In this document: piece by piece, positions 1 to 12,464 of the stretch
Position numbering within the stretch: the first letter of the stretch is position 1
How the letters are laid out: each line of letters starts with the position of its first letter
From: Antilocapra americana
Lineage: Eukaryota > Chordata > Mammalia > Artiodactyla > Antilocapridae
DNA length: 64,000 nt
Direction: 5' to 3'
NCBI GenBank assembly: GCA_007570785.1
Contig: ML661900.1
Coordinates: forward strand, 6,457,108-6,521,107
Notes under the pieces: model-generated
Databases searched by the model: none
The model's input: the letters and a program-made list of their open reading frames with translations, nothing else
Told to the model about the DNA's origin: nothing
Made by a program: the position numbers and the translations under genes

Positions 1-655
1 CTCAGAAATCACATAGACCAGCCTTCTCTTTTTGTAGTTGAGAAAAATAAGGATCAGATAAGTGAAGTGACTGGTTCAGTCTTGAAAATAAGTGGTTAAG
101 AGCCAGGATTGGCATTTAACTTATAGCTCAGTTTCATAATGATAACCACAATACAAATGTAAACTGTATGTGCACACTGCAATAAACTGGAAAAGGAGGG
201 AGGAGGTGAGAGCAGGCAGAAGGCCAGAACTCAAATGTCTTCATGTCTGACCTCTGTTGTGAACCTTGGGAGTGATTGTGGACAGCCCAGCAGATGGTTT
301 GGAGGACTTGAATGCAAACCCTTTACAGCCTCTTTGCTGTGTAGGTACTGAAGGACCTGTCTAAGCTGAGCAGTGTGGGAAGGCTCCTGGAGGTAGGAAC
401 ATTTGAACTAAACTTTGAAGGTTGGCTACAATTCAGGTGAGGAGCAATAGTTGAACTAGTAGGCCTAGCCTGGGTCAAAAGGTGAGTCCTCAACGTTTGT
501 AGGACTACAGTTAGCATGAAGATTGGCATCCTTTCAAATGTGGGTAGAATGAGAGCTAAATATCTTATTCAAGACAGCTGATAGAAGTGCTTAAAAGCAT
601 CAGGCATTAATCATCAGTATCAAGAGTGAGAAAATCAATTATCTGAGGCGGTGGT
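1..655. other. No identifiable feature
   Basis: Unassigned sequence. I recognise no repeat or exon. The 68-codon minus-strand ORF here looks like chance. Confidence 0.5.
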
Positions 656-866
656 AAAGTGAAAGTGAAGTCGCTCAGTCATGTCCAACTCTTTGTGGCC
701 CCATCAACTGTAGCCTACCAGGATTCTCCATCCATGAGAGTTTCCAGACAAGAGTACTGGAGTGGGTTGCCATTTCCTTCTCCAGAGGATCTTCCCAACC
801 CAGGGGTCAAATCTGGGTCTCACACATTATAGGCAGATGCTTTACGGTCTAAGCCACCAGGGAAGT
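656..866 (-). mobile_element. Bov-tA-type SINE
   Basis: The reverse-complement SINE body is clear: gtccaactctttgtggccc at one end, agtactggagtgggttgcca in the middle, and the tRNA-like promoter end gcttaga..ccaccagggaag. Confidence 0.88.
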
Positions 867-928
867 GGTAGGAATGACTCAAAAATGTTGCCATTTATAA
901 AGTTAAGTTTTGCCCTGAGTCTGGGTGT

Positions 929-1500
929 TTTGTTGTTGTTCAGTTGTGTCTGACTCTTTGTGAACCCATGGACTGCAGTACACCAGGCTTCCCTGTCCTT
1001 CACCATCTCCCAGAGCTTGTTCAAACTCATGTCCATTGAGTCGGTGATGCCATCCAACCATCTTGAACTCTGTCATCCCCTTCTCCTGCCCTCAGTCTTT
1101 CCAAGCATCAGGGTCTTTTCCAGTGAGTTGGTTCTTTGCATCAGGTGGTCAAAGTATTGGAGCTTCAGCTTCAGCATCAGTCCTCCCAATGGATATTCAG
1201 GGATGATTTCCTTTACGATTGACTGGTTCAATCTCCTTCCAGTCTAAGGGACTCTCAAGAGTCTCCTCTAGCACCACAGTACAGAATCATCAATTCTTTA
1301 ATACTCAGCCTTCTTTATGGTCCAACTCTCACATCCATACATGACGACTGGAAAAACCATAGCTTTGACTCGAAGGACCTTTGTCAGCAAAGTAATGTCT
1401 CTTCTTTTTAATATGCTGTCTAGGTTTGTCATAGCTTTTCTTCCAAGGAGTAAGCGTCTTTTAATTTCATGACTATAGTCACCATCTGCAGTGATTTTGG
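929..1500 (-). mobile_element. BovB 3' fragment
   Basis: The plus strand is the reverse complement of the BovB 3' end, matching 15745-16310 of the full-length copy. It starts at the terminal gttgttcagttgtgtctgac block and stops at the block ending gtgattttggg, in the C-terminal coding part. It is 5'-truncated. Confidence 0.88.
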
Positions 1501-2204
1501 GTGTTTATATGTATGCAACTATATTCTGGGATCTGTTTCTGTGGGAGACCAAGACAGTTTAAAGACTGGTTTAATAACAATTCCTGTGTTGATTCTGGAA
1601 ACTGAATATGAGCTTAGAGGAAATATCTGGTGAAGAGCAGAGGTTAGCACTCATGAAGCTAGTTGCTCTTTGAGGGGCTTGTGTTAGTGAATAAATTACT
1701 TCGGAAATTACATATACAGATGTTTCCTGCCTAATATGACCTAATATGAGACGTTGGCTGCCTCCCTTGCACCAACCCCAAAGATGTCACATAAACACAT
1801 TTGATGCACCTAATAACATGGCAGTAAATGAATGAAGGGATGAATGAATAAAAGATCCGGTGGAGGCAGAGTGTGATGGGGTTGCAGGGTGTATGGTGGG
1901 GTAGTGGAGGAGTAACTGGGGGACATGAAATGTAGGGGGAGAGAGTGTGTAGAAGGAGAAAGGATCTGGTGCCACATGGGAAACGGAAGTTTTCTAGTTG
2001 TATCCTGCTCATTCTCTTGCATTGCTGGAGCAGAAAATTGCTTGCCAGTCTTAAAAACAGCCTTGCTGTCCCCACACCAGCTAGAAGCATCAGGGAATAT
2101 CACGGAAGTACTGGAACCCACCTGGATAGAAAACAGATAATAATTAGGGCAGCAGAAGACCTGGAAAGTTCCTTTTCCAGGCCTCCCCAACCCCATAATA
2201 TAAA

Positions 2205-2447
2205 AAAAGCTAAGAGCTTGAGTTCTAAAGCCAAACAGTCCAGATTTTAATCTTGCCTCTACCATTTGCTTCTCTGTGACTTTGGGGAAGTTATTTTCTT
2301 TCTCACTGGCTTTGTTTTCTTATCTATAAAATGGCCATAATAATACTACCGAACTCATAGGGTGACTTAAAAGATGAAACACATGTAAAAGTGCTTAAAC
2401 CTGGACTAATAGGTACCAAGTGCTCAAGAAATATTAGCCATTATTTT
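2205..2447 (+). mobile_element. MIR SINE
   Basis: It has the MIR core (cttctctgtgactttgggga, then tatctataaaatggccataa, then gtgcttaaacc). Confidence 0.7.
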
Positions 2448-2639
2448 GAAAACTGGAGGAACTTCCCTTGAGTGTCACTTTTTTAGGGATTTGGGGAGTG
2501 AATAGGGAATGGTGGAGTCCAGAAGTATGTTTTCCACATATTGACTATTTTCCTAAGTTCACCAGAAAAGGCGCAGGCAAGAACTTGAACTTTCACCCTT
2601 TATTCTGGACACCTATTATCAGCCAAGGCAGTTGAAATA

Positions 2640-3200
2640 TCCAGGGTAATATGAGTCATAGGGAAAAGATGACAATAAAGTATACTCTCAAAGAAAAGCT
2701 ACCAAAGAAAAACATACAGCAAAGGATGTAGAATTCATAAATCAGACAGAATCAGATTTAAAAATAAGCATAGGAAATACTCTCAATAGGATAAGGGAAA
2801 TTTTTGGAAAACATGAACCAGGGACAAAGAAAAACTGACTGAAGATGCTAAGAGTGAAAAATAGAGTTGTTGAAATAAGGAACTCAGTGGATTATTTGGA
2901 TAACAGAATGGATAGAGCTATAAGAATGAACTGAGAGCTAAGGTTAAGAACTGTCCTGGAAGATTTTAAGAAAGATTAAAACAGTTGACACTATAAAAGT
3001 GAAAGCCAAGAGAGATGGAGGATAAAAATATAAGTTAATATCTGTATATTAGATATCTCGGAAGAGAGCAAAAATAAATATAGGGGAGAAGAAAAAGCAA
3101 GAATTTTTCAGAATTAAAGAAGGATACGATAGATTTTGCAGTGATGGTCCCCAGGTTATTTCAACTTGTTATTCCATGACCTGTGGCATTTTTTCCCCTG
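2640..3200 (+). mobile_element. Old HAL1/L1M-like ORF1 region, part 1
   Basis: A-rich sense sequence that resembles the ORF1 region of old L1/HAL1 elements (gaactcagtggattatttgg, then cagaattaaagaaggatacg). The family assignment is from memory and uncertain. Confidence 0.45.
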
Positions 3201-3203
3201 TAA

Positions 3204-3280
3204 TTGTTGTGTCTGACTCTTGGCAACCCCCCAGACAAGAATATTGAAGTGGGTAGCCATTCTCTTCTCCAGGGGATCTT
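3204..3280 (-). mobile_element. Partial Bov-tA-type SINE
   Basis: Two blocks of the SINE remain (tgtctgactcttggcaac, then agacaagaatattgaagtgg to aggggatctt) with an internal deletion. It lies next to another copy in the opposite direction. Confidence 0.75.
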
Positions 3281-3308
3281 AAAGCTTTAAAAATATTATC
3301 AAAATACT

Positions 3309-3514
3309 GGGTTGCCCAGGTAGCTCACTGGTAAAAATTCTACCTGCCAATGCAGGAGATGTGGGTTTGATCCCTGGGTTGGGAAGATCCCCTGGAGAAG
3401 GAAATGACTACACACATCAGTATTTTTACCTGAAGAATTCCATGGACAGAGGAACCTGGGGGGCTATAGTCCACGGGGTCGCAAAGAATCAGACACAACT
3501 GAGCAACCAACACT
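3309..3514 (+). mobile_element. Bov-tA-type SINE
   Basis: A sense copy from the tRNA-like head (gcccaggtagctcactggta) to the terminal cagacacaactgagcaacc. It interrupts an older HAL1/L1M-like segment. Confidence 0.88.
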
Positions 3515-3770
3515 TTTTTAATCATAAAAATGAGGGTAAAATAATCTCAGACATACCAGGCTCCAGAAGATTTAACACAAAAAACTGCTTGAGAAAATAA
3601 ATTAAAAATTATTTCAGCAAGAAAATAATTAAAATTAAAGGCTGTGGATGTGAGGGTGAGAAAGAAAAACAACAGTAAATTTAAGTTTTGTCTGAATGAG
3701 CACTTAAGAATGAAAGAGAAAATGGAAGAGAGGGAGGAAGGGAGCGGGCATATTCTTAACAATCCTGAAG
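3515..3770 (+). mobile_element. Old HAL1/L1M-like ORF1 region, part 2
   Basis: A continuation beyond the SINE pair (ctcagacataccaggctcca, then gaagatttaacacaaaaaac), typical of old L1/HAL1 ORF1-region remains. Confidence 0.4.
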
Positions 3771-3807
3771 TAAAATTTTGAATGAGAGTAATAGGAAGAG
3801 ACTAACT

Positions 3808-4010
3808 GACATCATGGTTCAGTGGTAGAACTCTAGAGCCAGATGCTCTGGGTCTAAATCCTGCCTTGGCCATTCTAGCTGTGTGATTTTAGAGGAGTTA
3901 TTTAGCTTCTCTGGGACTCAGTTGTCTCACTTGTAAAATAGGATTTATGAAATAGAACCCACATCATAGTATTATCTTGGTAATTAAAAGAGCTTAGTTT
4001 TAAAGTCCTT
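3808..4010 (+). mobile_element. MIR SINE
   Basis: The blocks ggttcagtggtagaactcta, agctgtgtgattttagagga and tctcacttgtaaaataggat follow the MIR consensus order. Confidence 0.75.
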
Positions 4011-4440
4011 GGGCTCATAAACCTGGTTTATAGTAAGCTTTCAATAGATGTTTGATGTTGTTATTAATATGGGAAAGGGGCTAGAGAAAGATGGGAAATA
4101 AGCAATGAAGATAAATGATCCAAAGAACCATATTACTTTAGATAGAAAAAAAAAAACATTTTGAAGAAAATGACTTGAATGGTGTGCGGATCCTGGATGC
4201 CAAGTACCAGGGACAGTGCCTCACCCGCTTAAGGCGTTCCAGGGAGGGCCAGGTGCTCACTAAGGAATGGCTCACGGCTTCTAGGTAAGTACAGCCCCAG
4301 AAATAGGACCCAAAGGTGTAAAGGTTCCTGAGCCTGTGTGTGGTACAGTCGCAGGAGGGCCTCTTATTTCCAAAGGGAAATGTGATCTTGAAAGATGATG
4401 GTCGGCAAGAGGGACCCAGGAAGCAATTGCCAGAGGGGCC

Positions 4441-5435
4441 TTTTCTTAAAAAATTTTTAAATTAACTTTTACTGGAGTATAGTTGCTTTACAATATTGTG
4501 TTTCTAGTATACAGCAAAGTGAATCAGCTATATATATATCTCTCCCCTCTTTTTTGGATTTCCTTCCCATTTAGGCCACCACAGAGCACAGAGTAGGGTT
4601 CCCTGAGCTATACAAAAGGTTCTTATTAGTTATCTATTTTTTATATAGTATCAATAGTGTATATATGTCAATTCCAATCTCCCAATTCATCCCACACCCC
4701 CTTTCTCCCCTTTGTGTCCATAAATTTGTTTTGTATCTGTCTCTGTTTTTCAAATAAAATCATCTATACTATTTTCTAGATTCCACAGATATGCATTAAT
4801 ACATATTTGCTTTTCTCTTTCTGATTTCACTCTGAATGACAGTCTCTAGGTCCATCCATGTCTCTACAGATGATCCAATTTGGTTCCTTTTTATAGCTGA
4901 GTAATATTCCACTGTATATATGTACCACATCTTCTTTATTCATTCCTCTGTTGATGGAAATTTAGGTTGCTTCAATGCCCTGGCTAGCGTAAATAGTGCT
5001 GCTGTAGACATTGTGGTACGTTTGTCCTTATGAATTATGGTTTTCTGTGGGTATGTGCCCAATAGTGGAATTGCTGGGTCCTATGGTATTCTATTTTTAG
5101 TTTTTTAAAGGAATATCCTTACTGTTCTCCTTAGTGGCTGTATCAGTTTGCATTCCCACCAACAGTGCAAGAGGGTTCCCCTTTCTTCATACCCTCTCCA
5201 GTACTTACTGTTTGTAGATTTTTTGATGATGGCCATTCTGATGTATGTGAGGTGATACCTGATTGTAGTTTTGATTTGCATTTCTCTAATAATTAATGAT
5301 TTTGAACATCTTTTCATGTCCTGTTTATCTATCAGTGTGTCTTCTTTGGAGATAAGTCTATCTAGGTCTTCTGCCCATTTTTTGATTGGGTTGTTTGTTT
5401 TTTTGATACTGAGCTGCATGAGCTATTTGTATACT
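4441..5435 (-). mobile_element. L1 3' end with ORF2 C-terminal remains
   Basis: The plus strand is antisense L1 3' UTR (ggagtatagttgctttacaa, then tttgtgtccataaatttg) running into ORF2. A minus-strand reading at 5419-5105 gives an L1 ORF2 C-terminal segment ([19 protein letters not shown], then HCWWECK). It is truncated and frame-broken. Confidence 0.9.
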
Positions 5436-6329
5436 GAGAGGGGCCTTTCTGAATAACCTGCTCTGCAAAGAAACTTCAGGACTCTCACAGTCTCTAGGTG
5501 GAGGGCAAGAGGAGAGAGAAACCTAGAAATTACTAAACTTGGATTTCCCACCAGTTCAGAGAGATGGGGACCTCAGAGTCAGCTTCATTAAAGCTGACTT
5601 CATGATTTTTGAATGTTCTAGCTTGTGCAGTAGGATTCAGATGTCTGTTGCAAAAGCAATTCTTTAACTTCCTTGTTTATTCTACATTTCTTCCTCTTCC
5701 TTCAACCCAACCCTGTAGTAGTCACATTTGAAATCATCTCTAGGAAGGAATGCATACTATTTTCACTGGATTCAGGAAATGGTGTTAATTACTAAAATAT
5801 CTTGCAACTACATCTGAATATTTTAATCACATTAATGTCCACGTGGGCTCCATCTTGGCTACTATCCTAAGGTTCCAAACAGTGTTTTCTTAGAGTGATG
5901 AGATCTTTCTGCACCCTAACTTGAATGTCAGGTAAGAAGACATTTTGGGTCTCAATTCAGTAGGAAAGGTGATCATGATCAGAATTCAGGACCCTCTTAC
6001 AGACCTTCTTGAAGAGGTCATCACCACCACCACTACCATCATTCCCCTGGTTGCACCTCTGATTCAAAAACCAGTTCCTATTTTTAAACAATATCTATTG
6101 GCACCAAACACTTCCCTCCTGTACTAATAATTTCACCAATAACTTTAAATCTCTGATCATTCCAATTATTTTGTAGGGCCTAGCCACTATTTGAGAAATG
6201 CTCACTCATGCAGAACTTCCATTGGACTTTCAAAATGTATTATCGTGAAATACCAACTAGTATTGTGTTACCCACTGGCCAATTTCATATTATAGCTCCA
6301 AAAGTCTATGCTCTGAATGTTTTATTGTG

Positions 6330-6515
6330 CGATTTTGAGCTACTTAACCTCTCCATACAGATAAAGATATAGTTTCTTTATCTGTAAAGCAGAGGAAGTT
6401 AACAGGATTGATCTTTTATGATCATAATGAGGTTTAAAATAAGATGATACATGTAGAGCATTTAGAAAAGTGACTGGCTTATGGTATTTTACAGTAAGTG
6501 CTTAACAAAATTTTT
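6330..6515 (+). mobile_element. MIR SINE
   Basis: The MIR core blocks (gattttgagctacttaacct, then tttctttatctgtaaagcag) and a 3' part with taagtgcttaac are recognisable. Confidence 0.6.
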
Positions 6516-7307
6516 TACTCATGACGTTGGTGGAAAGGGAGATATTTTTATTGGACAGGGTCCAATAGGGAAAATAGAAGTCATGCTATGTAGCCTGGGC
6601 ATTACAAGTCTTAATATAGAGAGTTAGGGGGTCGTACAACCACTGGAATTGCTAGGGGAGCCAAGGTTCAGTGAAATCATCCCCTAAACCTCAGTCTGAA
6701 GTATTTACTGGGAGTGGGGGCTGTGCTTCTCATGAGCTCACCAGAAATCATGGTAATCCTCAACAATTTCTGGGGCATCCCCACCAATGATTTCAATCTA
6801 AGTCATGATGAAAGTACAGATATCAAGAGCTTGCTAGGAAGATGCAGCAAATCCCAGGTTGCCACTTCCCACAGAGAGCAAGGTCTCACCTTCTCTCCCA
6901 CCTATATTCTCAGATGGGAACCTCTAAGAGGTAGACTCCAGCCAGCAGCCAGAGGGAAGGGGATTCTTGGATATGTAGTTCCAATGTTTTGTTTACATCC
7001 ACACTAAAGCATTAACCAGAGTTTTTCTCAGGTGGCCCGCTGAACTGGTTTCTCTTCTTTTATATTCACTCCACATAAAGCAGAGAAAAGAGTCTAGAAA
7101 CAGGAAGTCCAGCATTAAGTGAGATTTTACCATAGACTTCTTTACCTAGACTTCTTTTTCTTTTTTAATCAGAAAGAACACTTCCCATGGTGTGGGGGTA
7201 TATTTCTTATTAAAATAATGTTGGCTTGTATTTATACATCAACTTTTAGTTAGTGAAGAATTTCTATGACTATTATCTTTTGCTTCACAACAATGCAATG
7301 AGGTGCC

Positions 7308-7308
<1 letters not shown>

Positions 7309-7333
<25 letters not shown>
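7309..7333. repeat. (TA)n microsatellite
   Basis: A perfect AT dinucleotide run of 25 bp at the border of an L1 fragment. Confidence 0.95.
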
Positions 7334-7334
<1 letters not shown>

Positions 7335-7340
<6 letters not shown>

Positions 7341-7694
7341 TGCACAGAGTTGATTTACAATGTTATGCTAGTTTCTGGTGCATATCAAAGTGATTCAGTT
7401 ATATCTTTATCTATTAACCTATTGATGGACATTTAGGTTGGTTCCTTGTCTTGGCTATTGTGACTAGTGCTGTTATGAACATTGGGGTGCATGGATCTTT
7501 TCAAATTAAAATTTCCTTCAGATATATGCCCGGGAGTGGGATTGTTAGATCATATGGTAACTCAATGTTTATGTTTTTAAGGAGACTCCAAACTGTTTTC
7601 TTTAGTGGCTGTTACTTTTCCATCAACAGTGTAGGAGGGTTCCCTTTTCTTCTCACCCTCTCCAGCATTTGTTATTTGTTGAGCCTTGTTTTGG
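7335..7694 (-). mobile_element. L1 3'-end fragment
   Basis: Antisense L1 3' UTR and ORF2 tail, as shown by gttgatttacaatgttatgc, tggacatttaggttggttcc and cacactctccagcatttg-like blocks. An internal deletion or breakpoint near 7694 joins it to sequence from the 5' part of an L1. Confidence 0.75.
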
Positions 7695-8490
7695 GTACTA
7701 GTATATGCTCTATCCTAGAGAATATTCTATGTGTACTTAAAGAGTGTGTATTCTGTTTTATATATATATATATAATGTCCTGAAAATGTCAATTACATCT
7801 AACTGTTCTATTGCATAATTGATGATCTCTATTGCTTTATTGATATTCTGTCTGGAATATTTGTCCATGTATATCAGTGGGGTGTTTAAAGTCTCCCACT
7901 ATTATTGTATTCCTATCAATTTCTCCCTTTATGTCAGTTAGTATTTGTTTTATGTGCTTAGGTGCTCCTATATTCAGTGCATATTTGCTAATGAGTATAA
8001 TATCCTCTTCACGTACTGATCCTTTTATCATTATACAGCATCCTTTATGGCTTTTATTTTAAAGTCTATCTTGTCTGATATGAGTATTATCACCCTCACT
8101 TTCTTGTCATTTCTGTTTGCATGAATTATTTTTTCCTTTCCCTCACTTTCCCACAATCTATGGGTGTCCTTCATCCTAAGGTGTCTTGTAGGCAGCATAT
8201 TGTAGGCCCTTGTTTTATTATCCATTCAGCCACTCTGTGACTTTTGATTGAAGCGTTCAGTCCACGGACATTTAAGGTAATTATTGATAGATATGTATTT
8301 ATTGTCATTTTAATCTTTGCTTTCCTCTTGATTTTGTATTTCTTCTTTGTTCCTTTCTTTTCATTTTTGTTTTTCCTTTTGTGGTTTGATGGTTTTATTT
8401 TGTATTATGCTTGAATTCTCTTCTTTTTGGTTTCTGTGAATCTGTTGTATGCTTTTGATTTGTGGTTGCTCTGTTTTTTCAAGTATTCTG
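7695..8490 (-). mobile_element. Old mammalian L1 5' region, part 1
   Basis: Antisense sequence typical of the 5' region of old L1M elements (tctcccactattattgtatt, then tttaaagtctatcttgtctg, then acatttaaggtaattattga). It is interrupted at about 8491 by a Tigger-like transposon and resumes at about 9468. Confidence 0.8.
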
Positions 8491-9467
8491 ACATAGTAAG
8501 TCCCCCACATACTAACCTTCAAGTTATGAACTTTCAAAGGAATGACTGTGTGTTTGCATGTCCAATCACGTAAGTTGGTTCATGTGTCTGGCGTATGTGG
8601 TCACGTGTGTGCATCTTCTACAAGTGGTTGTGCTTTTGTGTTGTTGTTGTTCAGTCACATCTGACTCTTTGTGACCCCATGGACTGCAGCACACCTGGGT
8701 TTCCTGTCCTTCACCATCTCCCAGAGTTTGCTCAAACTCATGTCCATTGAGTCGATGATGCCATCCAACCATCTCATCCTTTGTCACCCCCTTCTCTTCT
8801 TGCCTTCAATCTTTCCCAGCATCAGGGTCTTTTCCAGTGAGTCAGTTCTTCACATCAGATGGCCAAAGTATCAGAGTTTCAGCATCAGTCCTTCCAGTGA
8901 ATATTCAGGGTTGATTTCCTTTAGGATTGACTGGTTTTTATCTCCTTGCCATCCAAGGGACTCTCAAGAGTCTTGTCCAGCACTGCAGTTCAAAAGCATC
9001 AATTCTTTGGTGCTCAGCCTTCTTTATGGGCCAATTCTCACATCCATACATGGCTACTGGAAAAAGCACAGCTTTGATTGTCTGGGCTTTTGTTGGCAAA
9101 GTAATGTCTCTGCTTTTTAATATGCTGTCCAGTGCTTTTGTGTAGTTTACAGTACTGTATAGAATACAGTAATACATTACCTTTATTTCAAGCCCACAGT
9201 GTTCAGAAGCAAGTGTAAAAGCAGTGGTGAGGTAGCTGGTACTGCTCAGATGCATCAAGTGATAACAATGCAAACAAAAGTGAAAATAATTGAGAGGATG
9301 CAGTGAGAAGAAAAGATGTTACCTCATTCTTTTACAGTATTACAGTACTATGTAGTTGATCATGTTAGTTGGGTACCTAGGCTAACTTTGTTGGACTTAC
9401 GAACAAATTGGATTTAACAAACATGCTCTTGGAATGGAACTCATTTGTACGCAGGGGACGTACTGTA
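8491..9467 (+). mobile_element. Tigger-like (Tc1/mariner superfamily) DNA transposon, internally deleted, split by BovB
   Basis: The ends form imperfect terminal inverted repeats. The left reads agtaagtcccccacatacta; the right, reversed, reads agtacgtcccctgcgtacaa. The right half keeps a degraded transposase start (aagtgtaaaagcagtggtga, then aacaaaagtgaaaataattg, giving KVKIIE). The rest of the transposase is deleted. The BovB copy at 8641-9131 interrupts it. Confidence 0.8.
8641..9131 (-). mobile_element. BovB 3' fragment inserted in a Tigger-like element
   Basis: This is a 5'-truncated BovB 3' end (about 490 bp) with an 11-bp target-site duplication, gtgcttttgtg, at 8630-8640 and 9132-9142. 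The duplication lies in the Tigger-like sequence that continues on both sides. Confidence 0.9.
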
Positions 9468-10185
9468 TTTTATCTCTTTGATTTCAACTGAAGCATTGTA
9501 GACTCAAACAGTATCAAAATATCTACATTTTCTTAATCCCCTCCCCCATATTTTATGATTATGATGCTCTCTTTTGCATTTTCTTGTTCATCCTGATTAT
9601 TGTAGTTATCATCATTTTCACAAACTTTTAAAAACATCTCTGTACTTGCTTATCACTTTCCAGGAGTGATTTTCTCTTTATCCTATAGATTCTTGTTTCT
9701 TTTCTACTTAGAGAAGACCTTTCAAAATTTCTCTTAGGATATTGCTGCATTCTTTTAGTTTTGCTTGTCTGCGAAATTCTTTATCTTTTCTATTCTAAAT
9801 GATAATCTTGCTGGGTAGAGTATCCTAGGTTGCATGTTTTTCCCTTTCAGAACTTTGAATATATTTTACCATTCCCTTCTGGTCTATAGTGTTTCTGTAG
9901 AAAAATTAGCTGGTAGATAGCCTTATTAGGGAGAGAGGGGTTCCCTTGTAATTAACTCTTTGTTTTTCCTCTTGCTGCCTCTCTTTAATCTTTGCCATTT
10001 TAATTATAATACATCTTTATGTAGATCTGTTTGCGTTCATCTTATTTGGGACCCTCTGTACTTTCTGTACCTGGATAACTGCTTACTTCTTTATATTTGG
10101 GAAGATTTCAGCCATCATTTCTTAAAATATATTTTTTAATCTCTCTTTTACATTCCTCCAATGATGTGGATTTTATTAATCCTGG
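9468..10185 (-). mobile_element. Old mammalian L1 5' region, part 2
   Basis: This continues the L1M 5' region beyond the nested transposon (gataatcttgctgggtagag, then gatagccttattaggg, then tttgggaccctctgtacttt, then cattcctccaatgatgtgg). Its continuity with 7695-8490 shows that the Tigger-like element inserted into it. Confidence 0.8.
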
Positions 10186-12460
10186 GACACAAGTGTGAAA
10201 ACCAAGACTCAGAGATTCTAGTAGCCAAGACTTCTTTAGAATCTGCCCTACCACTATATTCCTTAGTGAAATAAATGAATAAATAAATGAAACAAACAAG
10301 TAAGAAGAGCCTAGTTGTCCCAAAGTTAAAAAAAATCCAAACCCCAAATTTTAGAACTATGTTACTAATATTAAATATGTTCAAATATATAAGTCATAAA
10401 TATCTTTTGTCAAGTTATAATCAGACTGAGAGAATATTAAGTGCAGACAGGATTATACAATCCAGTCTCTTTAGTCCATGAAAGCTAAACTTCTTTCCAA
10501 GACATATCACTTGAAAATAATGGATTTAGAACTTAAATTTAATGGCCTGGACTCCAAGATCCAGTGGTAGTTCTTGACAAGTTGACATAAACTTGGTGTA
10601 TTACAATGGTGGTTTTTGCTTCTGAGATTACCTCCAAGTTTTTGTATTGTTGTTTCTCCGCTGCCCATAAGAATTAAGGATATCAGATTCCTTTATACTA
10701 GACAGTAACTCTTTGATTAAACTCGGAGGCCCGAGCACAAAGTTTTGCCAACAGTAATGTAATCCAGGGCAGGAAGTTAGCCTGAATAGGTTCTAAGGAA
10801 GATAGTTAAAATGAGCCTCAAACATGCTGAAAACAGCTTCACCAATTAAAAGGCAATTAAATGTGTAATAAATGGAAATGCTACAAAATTGTTCTGTTAA
10901 AAAGTCTAAATGAGAATTGCTGGGGTGTGCTCACTGAATGAAAAATGTGTGCCAAGAAGGTGGTTATACCCATTTTTAGCTGACTTGCTTGCTGCTCCAC
11001 AATACCAGTGAGGCAGCTTTCAAAATGATGGCTCAAAAACAGTTCTTTCCAGAGTGTGAGAGAGTGGTGTCATTTCTGCTGGGCCTGGCCTGTAGAGAAA
11101 GGAATGCAAAACACACAAATGTGAGTGCGGTGGCGACGAGAAGGAAACAGTGAGAAGAAAACTGCTTGGCAATTCTGCCTTGATACAAAATCTGTGAATC
11201 TGAGCGTTCAGTGGTTTGAGGGGTGGGACAGAAGCAGAAGAACATGAAAAGGATGTTTTGAACCAGGAAAATGAGCTAATAAAAACTTTATACAGATTGA
11301 AGCAATCAATACTCCTCCTTTTGGAGTAGTGCCATCTCATCTTTTCTGTCTGATTTCATTACTCCATAGTTCAGGGAAAATATGCTCAGGTTAAATCCTG
11401 ATATATCAAATATTTATCAACCAGTTGTATATTATAGGCTTCTCTCAGGCAGATAACAGGATGAAACAGTCATCATTCAATCAGAGGAACAGAACCACTA
11501 GTCATCATGGAACAAAGTGTTTGTTATAGAAACTAGACTTAACTCAATTATGGTAGGTTCTGAGGAGGGTGAAGGTCCAGAGGTGAAGTTGAAGGATCAG
11601 AGGAGTCAATATCCAGATGGTATGAAATGCCAGGTATGTCTGACCTTTGAAATGGGACTTAGAAAAGGAGAAGGTCATGGGAGGCCTGGGGAAAGCTGTG
11701 CTAGTAAGCGTGTGGGGAGGACCTGGAGCTATCTTTGGTCAACAGGATCAGCAGTCAGGAAGAAAAGTAGGGGAGAGTGAGGACAAGCTGGACCCTGCTG
11801 GCACTTTGGCATATTTATGACCTTCACCAAATAAATCCCATGGAAGTCACTCTCTTGACTAACTCTCAATGAGAACCATAGAAGGAAGGGATTTTAACAG
11901 ACAATTTAAAGGAGTTGGTGCAGGACAAACTACCCCACAGGGTAAGCAACGGGCATTGGCAAGATCTGGTTTGGAGCTGAGACTTCAGGTTGCAATGCAG
12001 GGTGGGAGAGAGAGTAGGGAAGGACGGAGAAGGAAAGGAAGATCCAGAGCCCAGTCAAGATGTCAGAGGGGCAGGTCATGGAAAAGTTAGGTGATCTGCA
12101 CGGGTACATTTCTGGGAAGATACAACTAGCTTTATTTCATTGTGGTTGCAATGCTTATTTAAAGCACCCAGCTATGTTGCCTTGAAGGATGGGCATGTGT
12201 TCCTAGATGTTGAAAGAGTTCTCATCAATTAGAACAGCTTGTAACCTGGTCTGTATATATCAAGACTTCTCCCTGTCAAAGTACCAGGACAGGTGACAAC
12301 ATACAGAGTTGGCTGGAGCCATGCAAACTCAAGTATCTCTCAATAACAAAGACATTTCTTCTACCTCAAGTTTGAGTGACAATAAAAGGAGGTGCTTTAG
12401 AGGGGCTCAATCACATTATGGATGAATTCTGTACAAGCTTAGGTAGGTAGGTAGGTAAAG
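10186..12460. other. Unassigned intergenic sequence
   Basis: No exon or recent repeat was recognised. ORFs of 60-106 codons are present on both strands without recognisable domains and overlap each other, as expected by chance. Confidence 0.5.
12441..12457. repeat. (TAGG)n short tandem repeat
   Basis: Four aggt units next to the Bov-tA at 12465. Confidence 0.85.
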
Positions 12461-12464
12461 ACTT

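Noticed and set aside
1810..2265. 151-codon minus-strand ORF
   Set aside because: It overlaps a MIR and several other ORFs and has no recognisable domain.
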